Source: CAIYRG01 sp963747255 (GTDB taxonomy: Bacteria > Pseudomonadota > Alphaproteobacteria > Micropepsales > Micropepsaceae). Taken from it: a stretch of DNA of 64,000 nucleotides. The translations under genes were made by a program, and so were the position numbers. Positions 1 through 6,806 of this stretch are shown here, piece by piece. Each line of letters opens with the position of its first letter. Position 1 is the first letter of the stretch. Location of the stretch: assembly GCA_963747255.1 (NCBI GenBank), contig CAVVEG010000011.1, positions 62,001 through 126,000 on the forward strand, given 5' to 3'. A model generated the notes under the pieces. It worked only from the letters and a program-made list of their open reading frames with translations. It made no database searches and was not told the DNA's origin.

Positions 1-1
1 C

Positions 2-172
2 ATCGGCGATATCAATACATATCCAGGGAAGCTCAAGCTGATCCTTTCCGGCTTTCACGAAGCGGCTCTGATGGCGCAAGCGGCGTTTCGGATTTGCCGT
101 CCCAACGAGAAACTGCGGTTCCAGTACACGACATCTTCTTCCAGCTTGCAGAAGAAGCTCGGCGTGGCGTAA
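2..172 (+). CDS. Ferredoxin/flavodoxin-NADP+ reductase, thioredoxin-reductase-like (3' end only)
   Basis: Only the last 56 codons are in the window; the 5' end lies to the left. The frame reads IGDINTYPGKLKLILSGFHE and ends in QYTTSSSSLQKKLGVA before TAA. This is the typical C-terminal tail of the TrxR-like ferredoxin-NADP+ reductases of Alphaproteobacteria: the GD of the second FAD-binding motif, then the tail that stacks on the isoalloxazine ring. These flavoenzymes move electrons between NADPH and ferredoxin in the cytoplasm. A [2Fe-2S] ferredoxin gene follows 68 nt downstream and is the obvious partner. Family assignment rests on this tail alone. Confidence 0.8.
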   Translation: MGDINTYPGKLKLILSGFHEAALMAQAAFRICRPNEKLRFQYTTSSSSLQKKLGVA

Positions 173-240
173 CGCAGGCAAGTTACGACGGCAGAAATCC
201 GTTTCCCGTCGCATGTCGCCATGCAAGGGCTTCAGAGTTG

Positions 241-550
241 ATGAAAATCATTGCGACGGATCGCAAGGGCCTCGAACATATCGTCGAAGGCACCGACGGC
301 TGGACGATTATGGAGGCATTGCGCGACGCGGGGCTTCCAATCGCAGCGGAATGCGGTGGTGCCTGTGCATGCGCCACTTGCCATGTCTATGTCGACGGGG
401 ACTGGTTTGCAAAACTGAAACCCCCTTCGCCCGAAGAGCTGGACATGCTCGACATGGCGGTGGCAGTCGAAATCCAATTCCAGGCTGTCGTGCCAGATAC
501 GCTGCGAGCCCGGCCTGGAGGGTATCAAGGTGACCATCGCACCCGAATAG
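241..550 (+). pseudogene. [2Fe-2S] adrenodoxin-type ferredoxin, interrupted by a +1 frameshift
   Basis: Translation from ATG 241 (MKIIATDRKGLEHIVEG) gives an adrenodoxin-like fold with the cluster loop CGGACACATC, supplying three ligands as C-x5-C-x2-C. After SPEELDMLDMAVAVE the frame goes wrong: an extra A in the AAA run at 470-472 shifts it, and the product would run out of frame to a TGA at 556-558. Removing one A restores SNSRLSCQIRCEPGLEGIK and a natural end VTIAPE at TAG 548-550. The fourth cluster cysteine (SRLSCQ) lies only in the restored frame, so the product as sequenced could not hold a normal cluster. The gene sits just downstream of a ferredoxin reductase. A sequencing error is possible. 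Confidence 0.85.
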
Positions 551-701
551 CGGATTGAGAGCTAGGCTGTCCGGCTGTCACGGTTTGGTCATGCGAATCG
601 GGAAACATCAACTCTGGCAATCATACGCCGCGAACGCTAGATTGCCGGGAATGGTATCATTTCACTAAGGAGATTCACGCCTTCAGTACGGAGTTCGTGC
701 G

Positions 702-1259
702 GTGTTAGCCGAGCGGTTTCCGGAGAACTGCCCGGCCCTGGTGCTCAACGCAGATTACCGGCCGTTGAGCTATTTTCCTCTTTCTCTCTGGTCGTGGCAG
801 GACGCCATCAAGGCGGTGTTCCTCGACCGGGTTAATATCGTCGCGGAATACGAACGGGTCGTTCGCTCGACGAATTTCCAGATGAAACTGCCGTCGGTGG
901 TCTCACTCAAGACCTATGTCAAACCGATGCGCAATCCCGCATTCACGCGGTTCAATGTGTTCCTGCGCGACCGGTTCCAATGCCAATATTGCGGGTCGAA
1001 GGAAGACCTCACCTTCGATCACGTCACTCCGCGATCGCGTGGCGGACGCACCACCTGGGAAAATGTCGTGACAGCCTGCGCGGGATGCAATCTCATGAAG
1101 GGGGGGCATTTGCCGCACCGGGCCGGCATGCATCCGCGAATTCCGCCGCACAGGCCTACCGTTGCCGAACTACAGAACAATGGCCGCCTGTTTCCGCCGA
1201 ATTATCTGCACAATTCCTGGACCGATTACCTCTACTGGGACATCGTCCTGGATCCGTGA
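702..1259 (+). CDS. HNH endonuclease family protein
   Basis: 185 residues. The N-terminal half has the pattern PALVLNADYRPLSYFPLSLW typical of the alphaproteobacterial HNH family. The C-terminal half carries the nuclease core: CQYCG, then FDHVTPRSRGGRTTWENVV and CAGCN, which are two zinc CxxC pairs around the beta-beta-alpha metal site with H of FDH and N of WEN. The family is widespread, chromosomal and of unclear role, probably DNA repair or nucleic-acid processing rather than homing. No ATG is available. GTG 702 fits the family N terminus, but the only good Shine-Dalgarno (AAGGAG, 667-672) is about 30 nt upstream, so the start is uncertain. Confidence 0.85.
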   Translation: MLAERFPENCPALVLNADYRPLSYFPLSLWSWQDAIKAVFLDRVNIVAEYERVVRSTNFQMKLPSVVSLKTYVKPMRNPAFTRFNVFLRDRFQCQYCGSKEDLTFDHVTPRSRGGRTTWENVVTACAGCNLMKGGHLPHRAGMHPRIPPHRPTVAELQNNGRLFPPNYLHNSWTDYLYWDIVLDP

Positions 1260-1331
1260 GAAGCCGGGAACTGCAAACCGGCTCCTGAGCAGTCCGCTAT
1301 CGGAACAAATATCGCAGAACGGGCCGGTCGC

Positions 1332-2102
1332 TCAGCGTGGGTTCAGTTGTTCGAGACCCGCCGACTTCCAGCGCGCAGTCTCGCCTTTCGAGGCGATGAA
1401 TTTCACGAAAGCTGCCGCTCCGTCCTTGTCGGGAGCAGATTTCAGCACCGCCGCATCATAGGCGATATATTGCTGTAGCGGCGCAGGGACAGGTCCCGCA
1501 AGTTCGACACCCGGCGCGAGCGCTTCGCTCACGTTGAAGAAGCCCATCTGGTATTCGCCCTTTGCAATGCGCTCCTTGCCGGTGCCAAGGCCGTCCTGCA
1601 GCCCTTTTCGTTTCACCTCGTCCAGCAGCCCTGCATTGGTGAGAATGTGCTGCGTATTCGCGCCGCTCGCATTGGGTGTTGCCGGATCGGTATAGATAAT
1701 GTTCTTCGCGTCACGGACCGCTTTCTTGAAGGCAGTGACTGTGGAGAGGTCGGGCTTCGGCGCGCCCTGCTTTATGGCAATGCCTATGCCGGTCCGGGCA
1801 ATCTGGTTCCGGCTGCCGGTCTGCAGTCGGCCGCCCTCGTCGAGTTCGGCCAGAGTCGGCGTTGCCGCGGCGATGACATCGTAACCACCCGACGCCAATT
1901 CTTTTTCCACGTTTGCGGGATTGGTGGCCGTGACCGTGACATGATTACCGGTCTGCTTCTCGAAATCCTGGGCGAGACTGCGCATTGCCACCTGAAGTGC
2001 ACCAGCGGTCAGCAGTTTCACTTCAGCGGCATTCACCAGAGTCGTGGAACAGAGAAGCGCCAAACCCGCTCCGGCCAACATTGCAATCCTGCCGCTTCGC
2101 AT
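1332..2102 (-). CDS. Periplasmic substrate-binding protein, ModA-like
   Basis: 256 residues starting MRSGRIAMLAG, with a clear Sec signal peptide ending near NAA. The mature part begins EVKLLTAGALQVAMRSLAQDF, the usual opening of type-2 periplasmic binding proteins of the molybdate/extracellular-solute class. It continues with YDVIAAATPTLAEL and a late NVSEALAPGVELAG segment. Proteins of this class capture an oxyanion or small solute for an ABC importer. No permease or ATPase gene is adjacent, so it is an orphan receptor and its ligand cannot be read from the sequence. Conserved neighbours are absent: an HNH gene converges from the left and chromate-transport genes lie upstream. Confidence 0.75.
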   Translation of the reverse strand: MRSGRIAMLAGAGLALLCSTTLVNAAEVKLLTAGALQVAMRSLAQDFEKQTGNHVTVTATNPANVEKELASGGYDVIAAATPTLAELDEGGRLQTGSRNQIARTGIGIAIKQGAPKPDLSTVTAFKKAVRDAKNIIYTDPATPNASGANTQHILTNAGLLDEVKRKGLQDGLGTGKERIAKGEYQMGFFNVSEALAPGVELAGPVPAPLQQYIAYDAAVLKSAPDKDGAAAFVKFIASKGETARWKSAGLEQLNPR

Positions 2103-2162
2103 GCTCTTCTCCCTGCCAGGTTGTGCCAAATTAGACCCTGCGCCCCTGCGTTCGCAAGCGCG

Positions 2163-2693
2163 TCAGACGAACTGTGACATCGCGAAAATCGCCGCTGCGC
2201 CGCCCATGATCGCGTAGACACTCACCCGCGTCATGATCAGCAGGCCCGCCGTCACGACCACGGCGAATATCTGAAGCGCATCCACTCGCGCGGCCTGTAG
2301 AACGGCGGCCGCGCCCGCGAACACCAGACCCACGGCGACGGGCGTCAATCCGCGCTGAAGTATTCCCCGCCAGGGCGAATCCTTGCTCGAATGCCACCAG
2401 CGGACCGCGGCATAAACAATGAGCGAAGATGGCAGATAGATTGCGATAGCTGCGATGATTGCGCCCGGCAGTCCCGCCACATGCCATCCAATCAGCGCAG
2501 CGATCAGCGTGCTTGGTCCCGGGGCGGCGCGCGAGATCGCAAACACGTCCACGAAATCGCGCCCGCTCATCCAACGCTGGATATCGACGGTCTGGTGCTG
2601 CATGTCGGCGATAATCGCCTGTCCCCCACCGAAGGACATCAGCGAAAGAGGAGCAAACACCAGAAAAAGTCCAAGCAGCCGCGAATCCATCAT
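2163..2693 (-). CDS. Chromate transporter, second half-protein (CHR domain)
   Basis: About 176 residues with five to six predicted membrane helices and the CHR signature FGGGQAIIADMQ near the N terminus, followed by FAISRAAPGPST. In the short-chain CHR family two genes encode the two half-transporters that act together in the inner membrane to export chromate. The ATG overlaps the stop of the upstream half-gene as ATGA (2690-2693), indicating translational coupling. The partner is the 187-residue protein encoded upstream. Substrate is inferred from the family; sulfate or other anions cannot be excluded. Confidence 0.85.
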   Translation of the reverse strand: MMDSRLLGLFLVFAPLSLMSFGGGQAIIADMQHQTVDIQRWMSGRDFVDVFAISRAAPGPSTLIAALIGWHVAGLPGAIIAAIAIYLPSSLIVYAAVRWWHSSKDSPWRGILQRGLTPVAVGLVFAGAAAVLQAARVDALQIFAVVVTAGLLIMTRVSVYAIMGGAAAIFAMSQFV

Positions 2694-3253
2694 TGCGCCG
2701 TCGCTTTCCAAAACCAGCGTTCCAGCCCGATGCTAATGGGCGCCAGCACGAGTACCATCGGAACCATCGGCCAATGAAGAACGCCCACCGTTACAAAAAG
2801 CACTGAGGCAATCACGACGGGAATTGGTTTTCGAACTGTGCGGGCGAGTTTTGCGCCCACTGACAATGTCATCCCTACGCCCACCGCCGCGAGGCCACCC
2901 AGAATCGCATGTGCAACTGGCGCTGTGCCGAACCGGGCATACAAAGCGGCCAAAATCAGAATGACGCAGAACGGCGGCAAAATCAGCCCGACGGCAGCAA
3001 CCATTCCGCCGATGCCGCCGCGCAGCTGTGCGCCGACATAGATCGCCAGATTCACCGGATTAGCCCCCGGCAATACCTGGCAAAGGGTGAGGGCGGTGAC
3101 GAAACCATCCTCGTCCAACCAGCCGCGGCGCTCCACCGTTTCGCGGTATAGCCATGCTGCAGTGCTTCCGCCGAAACTGGTTATTCCGACGCGAAAAAAC
3201 ACTGCAATCAGAGCCGAAAGTGCAACGGGCGGCTTTTCTGCGGAACGATTCAT
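2690..3253 (-). CDS. Chromate transporter, first half-protein (CHR domain)
   Basis: 187 residues, hydrophobic, with the N-terminal CHR motif FFRVGITSFGGSTAAWLYRE and the paired motif LCQVLPGANPVNLAIYVG. It is the upstream member of a two-gene CHR transporter whose products form an antiparallel pair in the membrane. It ends four bases into the next gene. The two halves are related to each other (FGGG/FGGS at the same place, then a PGP or PGA turn), reflecting ancient duplication. It probably provides chromate or related oxyanion efflux. No regulator gene is adjacent. Confidence 0.87.
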   Translation of the reverse strand: MNRSAEKPPVALSALIAVFFRVGITSFGGSTAAWLYRETVERRGWLDEDGFVTALTLCQVLPGANPVNLAIYVGAQLRGGIGGMVAAVGLILPPFCVILILAALYARFGTAPVAHAILGGLAAVGVGMTLSVGAKLARTVRKPIPVVIASVLFVTVGVLHWPMVPMVLVLAPISIGLERWFWKATAQ

Positions 3254-3325
3254 CGTCCCACTGTTAACGCCGTCGCGTCATGATGTCTCTGGTTTGTGCA
3301 TCCAGTGCGCGCATTTGCGCGGACT

Positions 3326-4042
3326 TCAGGCCCGGAACAGGTTTGCAATGCGGGTCTGGATTTGCTGTGCCGCGGCGCGCGGGTCCGGCGCGTTCCGGAT
3401 TGGGCGGCCCACCACGATGTAATCCGCACCGTTGAGAAACGCATCCTCAACATCCACGGTCCGCTTCTGATCGTCGACTTCCCGGTTCTCGACGGGACGG
3501 ATTCCGGGGACAACGACCAGAAATTTTCCGCCGAGCCGGGAGCGAAGCTGTTGCGCTTCAAGTCCGGACGAAATCACGCCATCGCAACCGATTTCGAGAG
3601 CTCGCGCAGCGCGGGAATAAACCAGTTGTTGCGGGTCAACCTGAAATCCGAGCGCCGTCAGATCAGCTTTATCGAGGCTGGTCAGCACGGTCACGGCAAG
3701 AATCTTCATTTCGCCTTTTTCGCGGCAGGCTGCGCGCAGCATTTCGTCATTGCCATGCACCGTCGCGAACTGTGGATGATGGCGCCGCAGCGCCCGAATA
3801 GCCGATCCGACGGTGTTCGGGACGTCAAAAAATTTCAGATCGGCAAATACTTGTTTGCCCTGTGCCGCCAGCCATTCAAGCAGCTCGAAATAACCGCCGG
3901 CCATGAAAAGTTCGAGGCCGCATTTGTAGAAAGTTACGCTGGGCCCGAGTTGTGTCACAATCGCCTTTGCTTCGTCCGAAGACGGAACGTCAAGTGCGAA
4001 GATCAGCCGCTCGTGGGACGCGATCGGATTCTGCGAAAGCAT
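3326..4042 (-). CDS. pyrF: Orotidine 5'-phosphate decarboxylase
   Basis: 238 residues from ATG 4042 (a TTG 18 nt further up is possible). It catalyses OMP to UMP plus CO2, the last step of UMP synthesis. The class I TIM-barrel motifs are all present: FALDVPS at the start, ADLKFFDVPNTV with the catalytic Lys-Asp array, TVHG, VVPGIRP at the phosphate-binding loop and GADYIVVGRPI near the end. It stands alone on the minus strand between the chromate transporter and a secreted protein. A 14-bp inverted repeat lies in its upstream gap. Other pyrimidine genes occur at 43 and 47-50 kb of this window. Confidence 0.97.
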   Translation of the reverse strand: MLSQNPIASHERLIFALDVPSSDEAKAIVTQLGPSVTFYKCGLELFMAGGYFELLEWLAAQGKQVFADLKFFDVPNTVGSAIRALRRHHPQFATVHGNDEMLRAACREKGEMKILAVTVLTSLDKADLTALGFQVDPQQLVYSRAARALEIGCDGVISSGLEAQQLRSRLGGKFLVVVPGIRPVENREVDDQKRTVDVEDAFLNGADYIVVGRPIRNAPDPRAAAQQIQTRIANLFRA

Positions 4043-4103
4043 GGATGAAGTCCAGGTCAATTCCGATAGCCGCCATTTCGGTGTAAAATGGGATTTGGTA
4101 AAG

Positions 4104-4147
4104 AATTAGAGCGCTTCAGATTTCATCCAATCGGAAGCGCTCTAATT
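4104..4147. repeat. Intergenic palindrome, 14-bp arms with 16-nt spacer
   Basis: AATTAGAGCGCTTC at 4104-4117 and its exact reverse complement GAAGCGCTCTAATT at 4134-4147 enclose 16 bases (agatttcatccaatcg). The form (TTAGAGC... ...GCTCTAA around a GATTT/CAATCGG core) resembles the dispersed palindromic units common between genes in Rhizobiales and related Alphaproteobacteria. No T-run follows on either strand, so a classical terminator is unlikely. It fills the gap between the secreted-protein gene and pyrF. Confidence 0.8.
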
Positions 4148-4205
4148 GTCGGGTACCGGCCCGTTTTGCAAGCGCCCCTGTTCAGCCCGAACAGGTAAGC
4201 GTCCG

Positions 4206-4829
4206 CTACTGTCGCACCAGGATCGGACGGCCGTTGAGGTCCCGGAAAATCAGAAAATTCGGTTGAACATACATTTTCTGGCCGCCTATCATGGTGGTAA
4301 CCACGGGGCGCGCTTCACCGCAAAGCTGCTGTGTCGCCAGCGCGAGTTCCTCAACCGCCATACCACTTCGAACCTTGGTCGAGATTCCCGCCAGCTTGCC
4401 GCCCTCGTAATTCGCGCAATCGGTTCCAGCGCCTGCAAGGTCCTGGGCTTTGGTCGCCCACACAGTGTCCCGACGCGTCTCCACCCGAAGATTGCCCTGC
4501 TGCGCGAGAGTCACCGCGTGCTGCAGCGTATAGATCGGCAGCAGGTCCATATTGACGCGCTGACCATCGCCAAGAGTGAACTGTTCCTGGATATTGCACC
4601 CGTCAAAACTGCCTTCGAAGCGGCATTGCGCCGTGTGCTGACCGGGATTCAGCGAAAATGTCGCTGTGGTCCGGGGGGCAATCGTCTGCCCGGCGCCCTG
4701 GTCAAAACCGATCTGCACCGGAATGACGGCGGCGTTTTTGATCACCACGGAATTCGCGGCAAACCCCGGTTGCGCCAGGGCGCAAGCCACAATCAATGAC
4801 AGCGGATAAGCCATCGCAATCCATTTCAC
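4206..4829 (-). CDS. Secreted hypothetical protein
   Basis: 207 residues from GTG 4829, chosen because a strong Shine-Dalgarno (AAAGGAGGCG) sits just upstream. Residues 1-24 form a Sec signal peptide ending GFAA. The mature protein (NSVVIKNAAVIPVQIGFDQG) has four cysteines in the middle and C-terminal part (HTAQCRFEGSFDGCN, GTDCAN, QQLCGE), consistent with disulfides in the periplasm. I do not recognise a family. An in-frame ATG upstream exists but would abolish the signal peptide. It is followed downstream by the pyrF gap palindrome. Confidence 0.7.
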   Translation of the reverse strand: MKWIAMAYPLSLIVACALAQPGFAANSVVIKNAAVIPVQIGFDQGAGQTIAPRTTATFSLNPGQHTAQCRFEGSFDGCNIQEQFTLGDGQRVNMDLLPIYTLQHAVTLAQQGNLRVETRRDTVWATKAQDLAGAGTDCANYEGGKLAGISTKVRSGMAVEELALATQQLCGEARPVVTTMIGGQKMYVQPNFLIFRDLNGRPILVRQ

Positions 4830-4919
4830 GGCGACGCCTCCTTTGAAATCTGAACCGATTTTAGCGCGGCGGCGGGGCATAGACCAGCGGTGGCAGAAAA
4901 CGTGAAGCGCAATCTCCGG

Positions 4920-5750
4920 TCAGAATTCCGGGCTTGCAGCGGAAGGGATCGGAACGACGTTCCGGTTGAAGTAGTTGGTATTGTTTTCGGCACAAACCAT
5001 CTCGGCGAGAGGTCCTTCGTCCGAGCGGTGATACACCTGCCGGGCCGACCACGGAGTGGTGAAGGCTCCGGTATCCTCAATCCTCACGCTCACGTCGATC
5101 GTCTTGCTGTCCACCAGTGTCCAGCGTTCCACGACATGCAATTTCCCGGTATGGGGGGTGCGGTAGTTGTCGATGTAAGTTCGGTCGTTCAAACCGACCG
5201 TGTCGACGACAAGAGTGTCTCCGCTTTCGTAATGTCCGATGGATTCGCCGTACCATGACGCGGGAACGCGCGGTGAGTGCCGAACATTCAGATAAACATG
5301 CCGGACCTGCTGATCACCGTTATTGATCATCAGAACCTCGGAAGGCGTCTGGATAAAATATACGGTTCGGGCACCGCAGCCAAACACCAGAAAGGCCGGA
5401 ACGCCTGCAGGCCAACAGGAGGAGCGCGCGGTGAAGGCAAATTTCCCCGCCAGAACCTCGCGATTGTCCTGATTCATCCGGGCCCTCACCCAGGGCTGAA
5501 GTATCGGATTGCTGGTGTCGGCAATCCGGAATGTCGGCTGACCGGATGTATTGTTACGCACATAGGCGTGCGCTTTGTCGAAACTGATCGGGCCCGGACC
5601 ACTGGCTGGTGGAAGAAATTCGGTATCCGCCAGCCAGCCGAATTGCGCCGATGCCAGGGCCGGTATGGCGCCACCCGTTTGACCGTCCGCGCCTGTGCTG
5701 AACAGGGTCGCGAGAATGGCAATGGCCCGCAGGGGAAAATCCGGTTTCAG
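4920..5750 (-). CDS. Secreted hypothetical protein, paralogue of its upstream neighbour
   Basis: The open frame starts directly after the TGA of the upstream paralogue. It encodes a signal-peptide-like N terminus (KPDFPLRAIAILATLFSTGA) followed by a domain with ILQPWVR, SCWPAGVPAFLV, VYFIQTPSEVLMI, QVRHVYL, WYGESIGHYESGDTLVVDT and VVERWTLVD. No ATG, GTG or TTG occurs in frame before GTG 5561, which would delete both signal peptide and domain start. I therefore place the start at CTG 5748-5750, two codons after the upstream stop. The family occurs in soil bacteria; I know of no function. Extracytoplasmic location is inferred. Confidence 0.65.
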   Translation of the reverse strand: MKPDFPLRAIAILATLFSTGADGQTGGAIPALASAQFGWLADTEFLPPASGPGPISFDKAHAYVRNNTSGQPTFRIADTSNPILQPWVRARMNQDNREVLAGKFAFTARSSCWPAGVPAFLVFGCGARTVYFIQTPSEVLMINNGDQQVRHVYLNVRHSPRVPASWYGESIGHYESGDTLVVDTVGLNDRTYIDNYRTPHTGKLHVVERWTLVDSKTIDVSVRIEDTGAFTTPWSARQVYHRSDEGPLAEMVCAENNTNYFNRNVVPIPSAASPEF

Positions 5751-5753
5751 TTT

Positions 5754-6663
5754 TCAGAAGTCCGGTTTTGCGGTTTGTGGAATGGGCAATGCACCCGCAC
5801 CAAAGAACCGGACATCATTATTCTCGGCACAGCTTGCCTCCAGCATCGGTCCGGCGGCATCAGACGATGACACCGGATTAAACGGCTCGTTGTTTTCGGC
5901 CCGTCCCGGTTCCAGGCGGTGGTATCTCTGAATGGCATTCCAGGGCGCTGTGAAAGCACCGGGGTCCTCGACCCGGACATTCACCTCCAGCACATTGCCA
6001 TTATCGATCAGATGGAAGCGCTCGGTGACATGAAGTTGTGGTGAGTGCGGTGTCTGGAAGTTGTCCACGGCAGTTCTTGTATCGAGACCGATGGTATCCA
6101 CAACCAAATTCTCACCTTCATAATGTCCAATGGATTCTCCGTACCACGAAGGCCGGACCTGCGCGGAATGGCTCGCGCCGAGATAGACATGCCGAACCTG
6201 ATGGTCGGCCTGCCAGATCATCAGGACCTCTTTTGGAGACTGAATGAAATAGACTGGCTGAACGGGATAAAGCAGAAAATTGGGCACGCCACTCGGCCAG
6301 CAGCTTGCCTGAATGGGAAATGCGGGTTTGCCGGAAAGGATGAGATCCGTTCGCTTTTGTAATTGATGCGCGGACCCAGGGCTGCAGAATTGGGCTGTTC
6401 AAATCCGGCATCGGAAATGTGGGCTGGGCTCCAAGTGCACGAAATTCATCATTCCCGATGCGGGGATGCGCGGGATCGTCCCGCACAGGTCCGGTGCCAT
6501 TTGCTGGCGCAATCCAGACCGGCGCGAAGGCTACCCATCCGACGCTGCCGTTCGGGGCAAATTGCGGAATATCGGAATGGGGTGCTGTGGCAAAAGCGCT
6601 GGTATGCACGCAAACGACACTGATAACGGCAGCAATAGCACGTGCCGAAACGATCCCGGTCAA
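5754..6663 (-). pseudogene. Secreted hypothetical protein, paralogue of its downstream neighbour, +1 frameshift
   Basis: Starts at TTG 6663 with Shine-Dalgarno CAGGAGGG and a signal peptide (TGIVSARAIAAVISVVCVHT). The frame reads to ILQPWVRA and then fails. One surplus base near 6366 (GCA-T-CAA on the coding strand) shifts it, and the alternative frame resumes as QLQKRTDLILSGKPAF, SCWPSGVPNFLLY, VYFIQSPKEVLMI, ending AKPDF at TGA 5754-5756. Alignment to the neighbouring paralogue is gap-free once that base is removed. The two genes are a tandem duplication; identity is highest in the WYGESIGHYE / LVVDT region. Either a decayed copy or an assembly indel. Confidence 0.75.
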
Positions 6664-6725
6664 ACTCAGGCCCTCCTGAACGGACAGTGTAGTTTACCCG
6701 TTCCTCCAGCCCCGTGAACATGCCC

Positions 6726-6740
6726 GTAACCTGGTGTTAA
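6726..6740. promoter_or_regulatory. Possible CtrA-type box
   Basis: GTAA at 6726-6729, seven bases, then TTAA at 6737-6740. The alphaproteobacterial cell-cycle regulator CtrA binds TTAA-N7-TTAA, so this is one mismatch from consensus. It lies in the divergent gap between the secreted-protein gene and gpmI. Motif-only evidence. Confidence 0.25.
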
Positions 6741-6806
6741 CCAAGTTCATGGACAGAATCCGGGCAGATTCCTATTTTGGCCGGACGACTCGGGTAAAGT
6801 CTCGCA

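Noticed and set aside
465..480. Programmed frameshift in the ferredoxin gene
   Set aside because: No slippery heptamer, downstream stem or conserved precedent; error or mutation is simpler.
702..1259. Homing endonuclease or mobile element
   Set aside because: HNH core present, but the protein is the common chromosomal type, and no intron, intein or repeat borders are seen.
1262..1283. Hairpin AGCCGG/CCGGCT as terminator of the HNH gene
   Set aside because: Six-pair stem with a 10-nt loop and no T-run; too weak to call.
4104..4147. Terminator for the secreted-protein gene
   Set aside because: The stem is perfect, but the loop is 16 nt and no T-run follows on either strand.
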